A stretch of DNA of 12,993 nt, from assembly GCA_036744635.1 (NCBI GenBank), contig DAIOHQ010000129.1, positions 1 through 12,993 of the forward strand, written 5' to 3'. Shown piece by piece: positions 8,061-12,993 of this stretch (position 1 is the stretch's first letter; every line of letters starts with the position of its first letter). This DNA is from DAIOHQ01 sp036744635. GTDB taxonomy: Bacteria > Planctomycetota > Phycisphaerae > Tepidisphaerales > Tepidisphaeraceae. The notes under the pieces are model-generated. The model had not been told where the DNA came from, made no database searches, and was given only the letters and a program-made list of their open reading frames with translations. Position numbers and translations under genes: made by a program.

Positions 8061-8148
8061 AATGCTGAATGATGAATGCTGAAGTATGAACGAAGACGCG
8101 GAAGCTGCCTGCTGATTTGGTCAGCATTCAGCATTCCGCATTCATCAT
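8059..8148. repeat. Heptamer (TGAATGC type) inverted repeat in the groES-groEL spacer
   Basis: Near 8059-8093 the plus strand reads in 7-base units: TTAATGC, TGAATGA, TGAATGC, TGAAGTA, TGAACGA. At 8121-8148 the complementary family appears: TCAGCAT, TCAGCAT, TCCGCAT, TCATCAT. Arms 8061-8082 and 8121-8142 are inverted copies matching at 20 of 22 positions, with a 38-base loop. The groES stop codon (8145-8147) lies in the last unit, and the inner end of the other arm touches the groEL SD. The mRNA could therefore fold into a long hairpin filling the spacer. Confidence 0.9.
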
Positions 8149-8435
8149 TCGACCACGGCCAGGACGTCATCCTCGCTCATGATCATGACTTCTTCGCCGT
8201 CGAGCTTGATCTCGGTGCCGGCGTAGCTGGTGAAGATGACCTCGTCGCCTTTCTTGACGGAAAACGGGGCGCGCTCACCGCTGTCGAGGCGCTTGCCGTC
8301 GCCGATGGCCAGCACCTTGCCGCGCTTGGGCTTTTCCTTGGCGCTGTCAGGAAGGACGATGCCGGACTTGGTTTTGGACTCGGCCTCGACGCGCTTGACG
8401 AGAATCTTGTCGCCGAGAGGACGCAGTTTGGACAT
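8145..8435 (-). CDS. groES: Co-chaperonin GroES (Hsp10)
   Basis: GroES is the heptameric lid of the GroEL chamber. The 96-aa product has the expected motifs: MSKLRPLGDKILVKRVEAE (1-19), the mobile loop with SGIVLPDSAKEKPKRGKVLAIG (24-45; IVL contacts GroEL), and VKKGDEVIFTSYAGTEIKLDGEEVMIMSEDDVLAVVE at the end. An in-frame ATG at 8513 would translate the upstream heptamer repeat; the AAGGAGT SD 6 bases before 8435 and the family N-terminus fix the start at 8435. The response-regulator gene ends 100 bases upstream on the same strand. I looked for a CIRCE element (TTAGCACTC-N9-GAGTGCTAA) before the gene and found none, so HrcA control is not supported. The stop codon lies in the next heptamer repeat. 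Confidence 0.98.
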   Translation of the reverse strand: MSKLRPLGDKILVKRVEAESKTKSGIVLPDSAKEKPKRGKVLAIGDGKRLDSGERAPFSVKKGDEVIFTSYAGTEIKLDGEEVMIMSEDDVLAVVE

Positions 8436-8441
8436 TGCTAG

Positions 8442-8448
8442 ACTCCTT
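8442..8448 (-). promoter_or_regulatory. SD of groES
   Basis: AAGGAGT on the minus strand lies 6 bases before the ATG at 8435 and decides that start over the upstream in-frame ATG at 8513. The heptamer inverted repeat ends 6 bases upstream of it. Confidence 0.85.
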
Positions 8449-8454
8449 GTGAAA

Positions 8455-8530
8455 TAGTTGCAAGTTACCAGTTGCCAGTTGGATCGTTCGGCCGGTTCAC
8501 TAGCAACTGGCAACTAGGAACCGGCAACTA
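8455..8530. repeat. Heptamer (AGTTGCC / ACTGGCA) inverted repeat upstream of groES
   Basis: The left arm reads in 7-base units: AGTTGCA (8456), AGTTACC, AGTTGCC, AGTTGGA. The right arm reads ACTAGCA (8499), ACTGGCA, ACTAGGA, ACCGGCA, ACTAAAT. Arms 8455-8481 and 8504-8530 are inverted copies matching at 23 of 27 positions with a 22-base loop. The repeat nearly fills the 100-base gap between the response-regulator stop (8536) and the groES SD. The unit differs from that in the groES-groEL spacer, but the layout is the same. Confidence 0.9.
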
Positions 8531-8535
8531 AATTG

Positions 8536-8952
8536 TTATCCTTCGTTAGGCCACTTTCCTTCATAATGCCGCCGGATGACGCGGGCCAGGGCGTCGAGCA
8601 GCAGGTTGAAATCCACCGGCTTGGAAAGCACGCTGAACACGTGCATTCCCAACGCCTCATGCAGCAGGTGGTCGGTCATGTGGTTGGCCAGCAAAATTGC
8701 CGGCGGCGCGTTCTGCAATTCGCGCATCAACTTGACCACCTGCAGGCCGCCAAGCTGAGGCATCTGGGCATCGAGCACGGCCACGTGAACCGGCGTCGAC
8801 TCAATCAGGTGCAGCGCATCGCGCCCAGACCGCGCCGAAATCGTCAACACACCCTGCGGCTCGAGCAACTGGCGGACGGTCTGATGCCAACCTTCCTGCT
8901 CGTTGGCCAGCAGCACCGTCAGGCGATTGTTGTGGTTCGTATGGACCATCAT
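8536..8952 (-). CDS. Single-domain response regulator (REC) with atypical active site
   Basis: The 138-aa protein is one receiver domain with no output domain. The pattern is LTVLLANEQEGWHQTVRQLLEPQG (11-34), phospho-acceptor D61 in VAVLDAQMPQLGGLQVV, and conserved K111 in VLSKPVDFNLLLDAL. Two positions are unusual: the N-terminal acidic pair is N17-E18 instead of Asp-Asp, and the Thr/Ser switch residue is Ala (A89 in AILLANHM, 22 residues before K111 as in CheY). Phosphorylation may still occur, but switching is likely altered. No histidine kinase is in the window. Two consecutive ATGs (8952, 8949) are possible starts; neither has an SD. The gene precedes groES on the same strand and may share its transcript. 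Its partner or output is unknown. Confidence 0.9.
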   Translation of the reverse strand: MMVHTNHNNRLTVLLANEQEGWHQTVRQLLEPQGVLTISARSGRDALHLIESTPVHVAVLDAQMPQLGGLQVVKLMRELQNAPPAILLANHMTDHLLHEALGMHVFSVLSKPVDFNLLLDALARVIRRHYEGKWPNEG

Positions 8953-9111
8953 CGTTGCCCGCGCCGCGGCGGTCTCGCTCAGCCTCCCATAACAACCGCC
9001 GTGCCGCTGACGGGCTTGCCAATAATGGCTTTAAGTGGATGTCGATGCGCAGGTTAGGATAGCACACGAGTTGTGCGATTCACGAGGCGTTCTGCCAAAG
9101 CTGGAATCGGT

Positions 9112-9160
9112 CCGCAGCCGCCTGCCAAGCTGGCAGCAGGCTAATCGAAGTAGGCTGCGG
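9112..9160 (-). terminator. Possible hairpin terminator at the end of the envelope operon
   Basis: CCGCAGCC (9112-9119) and GGCTGCGG (9153-9160) are perfect inverted copies, enclosing CTGCCA-AGC-TGGCAG (9122-9136). The structure spans the stop codon of the beta-helix gene (9141-9143). There is no U-run, so this may be a factor-dependent end or an mRNA 3' stabiliser, not a classic intrinsic terminator. Confidence 0.4.
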
Positions 9161-10817
9161 CCTTGCCCGGCGAGGCGTTTTTCACCTCGATACGATACCA
9201 CCACCACGGGGGGATACGTACGGTAAGGGTGTCAGTTTGAGGTGCGGGCCGACGGGCGCTGACGACGGTGATGAGCTTTTCGGATGTCGGGCCGAGCAGG
9301 ATCTCGCAGGAGGAATGGGCATCCTTGGCTGGTTGAAATTCCACCGGGATGTGAAGGGTCAGGGGGCGGTCGGAGGTGTTCTGGATGGCGGCGCCAAGTG
9401 CGATTTGCCGCTCGGTAATCTGGCCATGAACGAGCGGAATGGCGAGGCGGGCTTGGGAGACTCCGACGACATTGGCGGGGTTGGGATGAGAAATCGACTT
9501 GGTGATCGTTGCCCGGGCCTCGATGGTCAGGCCGGCGACGTCGAGCAGCAACTTTTCGCTACGGCAGTCGATGGCCGAGAGGTCGGGGGTCTCGCTGGTA
9601 TTCATGTCGTACATGCGGCCATGCAGGCGAAGCGACCCGCCGGCGAGGTTGTCGGCGATTTTGACCGACTCGCGCTGGTGATAGCGGTATAGAACGCCAA
9701 GTTCCATTCGCGGGGCGGGGAACTCTTTGGAGCCTTCGATCAGCAGCGGATTGACGTCGCCGGTGAGGGAGTGGTGGCGTTTGATGGTGAAGGAGGAGCC
9801 GATGGCGTGCAGGCCGGCGCCGCAGCGGAAGGTGAGCAAGTTGTCGATATTCAGGCTCTTGACGTTCACGAGCTTGAGGCCGACCGGCGGTTGAAAACCT
9901 TTGGGGGGATGAGGATGGCCGGAGACGCGGATCTTGTTGATCGAGCCAAAGTCGCCGCCGGTGATCTTGACCAGCGCCTCTTTGGGGCGGTCGCCAAGGC
10001 TGAGGATGCCGACCGAGAAGTTGTTGCACTCGACGAAGTTCAGGCCGACGGTCTGGGTGTCGGGGGAGAAATTTTCGAAGTATTGGATGGTCACATCCGC
10101 GCAGTCTTCAAATTGGGAGCCTTCGACGCAGTTGCGGTCCCAGATGAACTGGAAGGAGCCGAACGCCTCAATGGCGCGCCAGTAGACGGCCCGGCCGCAG
10201 TTGGATGCGTAAAGCTCGCGAATCTTGGTGGAGCGGATTCGTTTTGAGGCGTCGGCGGAGGCGTCAGCGCGCAGGACGGTGCCGGCAAAGTCGGTGGCGC
10301 CTACGCCAATGTCGCACAGATCGAGGTCTTCGCAGAGCAGGCCGACATCGGTGGATTTTCCGCCCTTGTCGAGGTGGATGTCGGTGTAGGCGCCGCGGTG
10401 GCCGTGCAGATGGACGGCGGTTTTGATGCCGGGATCGGGGCGGAGGGCGCCTTGCACGATAACGCTGAAGCGTTCGCCATGCCCGGCGGACCACTGGCCT
10501 TCGGAGGTGGTGTTGCGATAGCCGCCATCGAGGTCGATAGTTGCGGCGATGCGGGCGAGGCCGGGAATGAGGAGTGTGCCGGTGGGATGGCCGGCCAGCT
10601 TCATGGCGTTGAAGGCGGCCATGATCGCGGGGGAGTCATCCTGTTTGCCGTCGAGGGCAGCGCCGAAGTCGCGCACATTGAATATCCGGGCGGAGAGGAG
10701 CGGATCATTCGGATTGGTCGCCGCGGGGAGAGCGGGCGCGCCGAGGGCGCGGGTGGCCAACGAGGCAATGCCGGCGGCCGAGGCGGATGTCAGAAACGAG
10801 CGACGGTCGAGGGGCAT
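9141..10817 (-). CDS. Tat-exported pectate-lyase-like right-handed beta-helix protein
   Basis: The 558-aa protein begins MPLDRRSFLTSASAAGIASLATRALGA, a twin-arginine signal (R5-R6, then F8-L9) with probable cleavage near residue 27. It should therefore be exported folded. FNVRDFGAALDGKQDDSPAIMAAFNAM (46-72) matches the start of the pectate-lyase-3 beta-helix family found in pectinases, phage tailspikes and polysaccharide epimerases. Much of the rest (about 75-440) has the short repetitive strands of a beta-helix; the C-terminus, ending in PPWWWYRIEVKNAS, may be a separate beta-sandwich. I cannot assign a substrate or catalytic residues, so polysaccharide binding or cleavage is inferred. The start lies 11 bases after the upstream gene, with an SD overlapping that gene's stop codon. 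Confidence 0.87.
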   Translation of the reverse strand: MPLDRRSFLTSASAAGIASLATRALGAPALPAATNPNDPLLSARIFNVRDFGAALDGKQDDSPAIMAAFNAMKLAGHPTGTLLIPGLARIAATIDLDGGYRNTTSEGQWSAGHGERFSVIVQGALRPDPGIKTAVHLHGHRGAYTDIHLDKGGKSTDVGLLCEDLDLCDIGVGATDFAGTVLRADASADASKRIRSTKIRELYASNCGRAVYWRAIEAFGSFQFIWDRNCVEGSQFEDCADVTIQYFENFSPDTQTVGLNFVECNNFSVGILSLGDRPKEALVKITGGDFGSINKIRVSGHPHPPKGFQPPVGLKLVNVKSLNIDNLLTFRCGAGLHAIGSSFTIKRHHSLTGDVNPLLIEGSKEFPAPRMELGVLYRYHQRESVKIADNLAGGSLRLHGRMYDMNTSETPDLSAIDCRSEKLLLDVAGLTIEARATITKSISHPNPANVVGVSQARLAIPLVHGQITERQIALGAAIQNTSDRPLTLHIPVEFQPAKDAHSSCEILLGPTSEKLITVVSARRPAPQTDTLTVRIPPWWWYRIEVKNASPGKAAAYFD

Positions 10818-10824
10818 CGGTCGA

Positions 10825-10830
10825 TCCCTC
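10825..10830 (-). promoter_or_regulatory. SD of the beta-helix gene, overlapping the upstream stop codon
   Basis: GAGGGA on the minus strand lies 7 bases before the ATG at 10817 and overlaps the TGA stop (10829-10831) of the preceding gene. This arrangement favours translational coupling. Confidence 0.7.
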
Positions 10831-11587
10831 AGCGGCGGTTAGCATTGTTCTGCTGCTGCTGGGCGCGGCGGGCATCTGCGGCGCGGCGGTTGATGTCGGC
10901 TATCTGTCGGCTGCGATCTGCTTCCAGGCGGGATTCATCGGCCTTCGCCTTGGTGAGTTCCGTCTCCGCGGCCTTCACCTTGACTTTGGCGTCATTCACT
11001 TTCTTGCGCGCTGTCAGCCATTCGACGTCGCCAACCACGAGAGACTCGAGCTCCTTCTGCAGGTCCTGCACAGCGGTATTGGCATCCGTGAGCTCCGTCT
11101 TGGTTTTCTGTACTTTGCTGTCGGCGGCGAGGGCGTCGGCCTCCATCTTGGTCACCGCGGTGGCCGCGTCGCGTTTTTTGGTAGCCGCGGCGACACGGTC
11201 CTCCTGGGTGGCGTTGGCGTTGGCGTTCACCTTGTCGAAATCGATCGAGGCGGCTTTCTCGGCTTTGGCGGCAGCCTGGTAGCTGTCTTTGGCCTTGAGC
11301 GCCTCGAGCACAGGCTCGCGCGCGGTGTCATAATTTACCTGCGCCTGCTTGAGGGCGGATTGGGCGGTGCGCCATTCGGGCTTGGCCTGAAATTCGGATT
11401 GCAGCCTTTCGCGGACGGCGTTGGCGTCAGCGGTGACCTTGTTGAATTCCTTCTGGGCGTCGGCGACGACCTTGCCGGCGTTTTCCGAGGCTTGGTGGCT
11501 GATGGGCGGCGGATAGGCCTCGTCGGCATTTACGAAAGCGGAAAGACAACCGGCGATCAGAATCGCTGCGGCGATGGTATATTTCAT
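10829..11587 (-). CDS. Coiled-coil envelope protein, probable lipoprotein
   Basis: The 252-aa product begins MKYTIAAAILIAGCLSAFVNADEA. IAGC (11-14) fits a lipobox, so lipidation at C14 is likely; cleavage by signal peptidase I after VNA is the alternative. The rest is almost entirely charged Ala/Lys/Glu/Asp helix with coiled-coil character, ending in a Gln/Asn/Arg tail (QQQQNNANRR). There are two related Trp segments, PEWRTAQSALKQAQ (70-83) and VEWLTARKKVNDAK (188-201), suggesting an internal duplication. I recognise no enzymatic domain. It lies between a TolC-family gene and an exported beta-helix protein, so a periplasmic structural or adaptor-like role is plausible but unproven. The SD AAGGAGAA (11591-11598) fixes the start; an in-frame ATG at 11608 lies upstream of that SD. 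Confidence 0.88.
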   Translation of the reverse strand: MKYTIAAAILIAGCLSAFVNADEAYPPPISHQASENAGKVVADAQKEFNKVTADANAVRERLQSEFQAKPEWRTAQSALKQAQVNYDTAREPVLEALKAKDSYQAAAKAEKAASIDFDKVNANANATQEDRVAAATKKRDAATAVTKMEADALAADSKVQKTKTELTDANTAVQDLQKELESLVVGDVEWLTARKKVNDAKVKVKAAETELTKAKADESRLEADRSRQIADINRRAADARRAQQQQNNANRR

Positions 11588-11590
11588 ACC

Positions 11591-11598
11591 TTCTCCTT
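11591..11598 (-). promoter_or_regulatory. SD of the coiled-coil gene
   Basis: AAGGAGAA on the minus strand begins 11 bases before the ATG at 11587 and lies within the 37-base gap after the TolC-family gene. It selects 11587 over the upstream in-frame ATG at 11608. Confidence 0.8.
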
Positions 11599-11624
11599 TT
11601 AGACGCAAAGTATAGCAAATTTTG

Positions 11625-12993
11625 TCACTTGTTTGTCAAACCAATTGGATCACGGCCGGGGGCGGCTATGCGACGGCGTTCGAGGAGGGAGCCTTCGAGC
11701 CGGTAGAGCTCCACGAGGGCTTTGAGGTGGGAGACAACTGCCTCGATTTCGTTGATCTGGCTGGCGACCAGATCGCGCTGGGCCTGGGCAACCAGCAGAG
11801 AGGTGGATTTCCCGATGCGGAATTTTTCGGTTTCGGTGGTGAGCTTCACCTCCTGCAGGCGGCGGGTGGCGGCGGTGGCGACGATCTGCTGGGCGGTGCG
11901 CTGGACTTCGACATAGGCCGTGCGCACGTCCACCTGCACGAGTTGGGCGGCGTTGTTGACGGCCTCGGTGGATTGCTCGCGGGTGAGGACGGCGCGGCGG
12001 AACTGGGCCTCGGCGTCGCGGCTGGTGATGGGCAGGTCAAAGCGCAGGCCGACTGCGGCGTCGTACCCTTTTCCCTTGAGATCGGAGATGGCGCCGCCGA
12101 AGGAGCTGGAATAGCCGGTCTTGCCGAGGGTGACGAACAGGTCCATGCGCGGAAGCAGGCCGTTGCGGGTGCGGACGATCTCGAGATCGCCGCGTTGAAC
12201 CTGCAGGCGGGCCTGGTTGAGATCCGGGCGCATCTGCAGGGCGAGGTCGGCGTGATTTTCCACATCATCCAACACATCCGCCGGAATGAAGGGATGGTTG
12301 CGGAGCTGGATGGGGCGGCTCCAGAAGTTACCGCTGGTCTCGCCGTCGTCCGCGCCTGCAGCGCCCGGGGGATTGAGCAGGCGGAGCAGGCGCAGGCGGG
12401 TGGATTCCAGGTTGGCGCGGGCGTTGATGAGGTCTTCGCGGCGGGTGGCCAATTCCGCCTCGGCGGCAGCGCGTTCGGTTTCGGCGAGCTTGCCGACGCG
12501 AATCAACTCGTTGGTCTGATCGAGCTGCTGGCCGGCGAGACTGAGAGATTCAGTGAAGATGTCAATTTGGCGCTGGGAGAGGGCGTAGTCCCAGTAGGTT
12601 TCCTCGACCTGCGCCACCAGCGATTCGGCGAAGCCGCGCAATTCGTACTGCGAGAGTTTGGTGTCGATACGGGCCTCGCGGAGTGCGGCGAGATTGACGT
12701 CGGCGCCCGCGCCGCGAAGCAGGGATTGGGTGACGGTGAGGCCGAGGCGGGCGGTGTCGGAGTAGAAATCGAAGTCGTTGTAGTCGGCGGTGGCATCCAC
12801 CGCGACGGTGGTGCCGGTGGGGAAAAACTGCTGCACACTGGCCTGGGCGCTGGCGGTGTTGGCGATAACATCGCGGCGGCGGGTAGTGCCGCCGCCGGCA
12901 GCGCGGTCAGATTTGCCGGCCTGCACCTGGCCGGTGAGGGCGGGGTCAAAGGCGGCGCGCCGCTGCTGCTCGAAGGTGCGGCGGAGGGCGGGG
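11625..12993 (-). CDS. TolC-family outer-membrane efflux protein (5' end beyond window)
   Basis: TolC-family proteins form trimeric channels through the outer membrane and periplasm for efflux pumps or type I secretion. About 455 C-terminal residues are visible; the open frame runs off the right edge, so the start is unseen. The residues before a GTG at 12926 (RRTFEQQRRAAFDPALTGQ) fit the usual N-terminal part of the family, so that GTG is not the true start. Two OEP repeats are visible: LGLTVTQSLLRGAGADVNLAALREARIDTKLSQYEL with long helices through ALRRLLNPP-like sequence, then a second unit from RPDLNQARLQVQRGDLEIVRTRNGLLPRMDLFV to the end. The helices KLAETERAAAEAELATRREDLINARANLES and IGKSTSLLVAQAQRDLVASQINEIEAVVSHLKALVELYRLEG are characteristic. 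The coiled-coil gene follows after 37 bases. No periplasmic adaptor or inner-membrane pump gene is visible. Confidence 0.92.
   Translation of the reverse strand, partial: PALRRTFEQQRRAAFDPALTGQVQAGKSDRAAGGGTTRRRDVIANTASAQASVQQFFPTGTTVAVDATADYNDFDFYSDTARLGLTVTQSLLRGAGADVNLAALREARIDTKLSQYELRGFAESLVAQVEETYWDYALSQRQIDIFTESLSLAGQQLDQTNELIRVGKLAETERAAAEAELATRREDLINARANLESTRLRLLRLLNPPGAAGADDGETSGNFWSRPIQLRNHPFIPADVLDDVENHADLALQMRPDLNQARLQVQRGDLEIVRTRNGLLPRMDLFVTLGKTGYSSSFGGAISDLKGKGYDAAVGLRFDLPITSRDAEAQFRRAVLTREQSTEAVNNAAQLVQVDVRTAYVEVQRTAQQIVATAATRRLQEVKLTTETEKFRIGKSTSLLVAQAQRDLVASQINEIEAVVSHLKALVELYRLEGSLLERRRIAAPGRDPIGLTNK

Noticed and set aside
8059..8148. CRISPR-like array
   Set aside because: The repeats are 7 bases long, contiguous and inverted in two arms, with no unique spacers and no cas genes.
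8436..8960. Replication origin at the skew change
   Set aside because: No cluster of DnaA boxes (TTATCCACA type) and no dnaA, dnaN or gyrB genes are present; skew alone over a few kilobases is not enough.
8801..9067. A short minus-strand open frame overlapping the response-regulator start
   Set aside because: It runs out of frame through the receiver sequence and shows no motif; the receiver frame has D61 and K111.

Overview
The window comes from a GC-rich bacterium. The strong bias to G/C third positions, several starts without a Shine-Dalgarno (SD) sequence, an Ala/Lys coiled-coil envelope protein, a Tat-exported beta-helix protein and abundant short palindromic intergenic repeats suggest a planctomycete-like organism (Planctomycetota, perhaps Phycisphaerae). 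That placement is an inference from general character and was not tested. No phage, insertion sequence, transposase, tRNA, rRNA or CRISPR array is visible, so this looks like a chromosomal core segment.

Layout, left to right. Bases 209-3328 read forward: a TonB-like protein (209-1159), pantothenate synthetase panC (1345-2178) and, 28 bases on, an unassigned soluble protein of possible TIM-barrel fold (2207-3328). Everything after that reads on the minus strand. ruvC (4297-4824) and ruvA (3562-4197) encode the Holliday-junction resolvase and the junction-binding subunit; ruvB is not in the window. A GT4-type glycosyltransferase (5015-6262) lies upstream of ruvC. Next come a single-domain response regulator (8536-8952), groES (8145-8435) and groEL (6408-8048), ending in a strong intrinsic terminator. 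The right end holds an envelope operon read leftward: a TolC-family outer-membrane protein (cut by the window edge), a coiled-coil probable lipoprotein, and a Tat-exported pectate-lyase-like beta-helix protein, with gaps of 37 and 11 bases.

The most unusual content is between the genes. Two different families of degenerate 7-base repeats form long inverted repeats that nearly fill the spacers before groES and before groEL. A third heptamer family lies in frame in the disordered linker of the TonB-like protein. Separately, two palindromic elements of about 100-120 bp (3344-3463 and 4916-5019) have the same plan, in which each terminal inverted repeat is itself a hairpin, and they share two short core motifs. 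The second has perfect 27-bp inverted ends and supplies the glycosyltransferase stop codon. An 18-bp tandem repeat lies beside ruvA.

No gene-free stretch exceeds 300 bases. The spacers at 1-208, 1160-1344 and 8953-9111 show nothing I can name beyond weak hairpins. G/C strand bias on the plus strand changes from C-rich on the left to G-rich right of about 9.1 kb.
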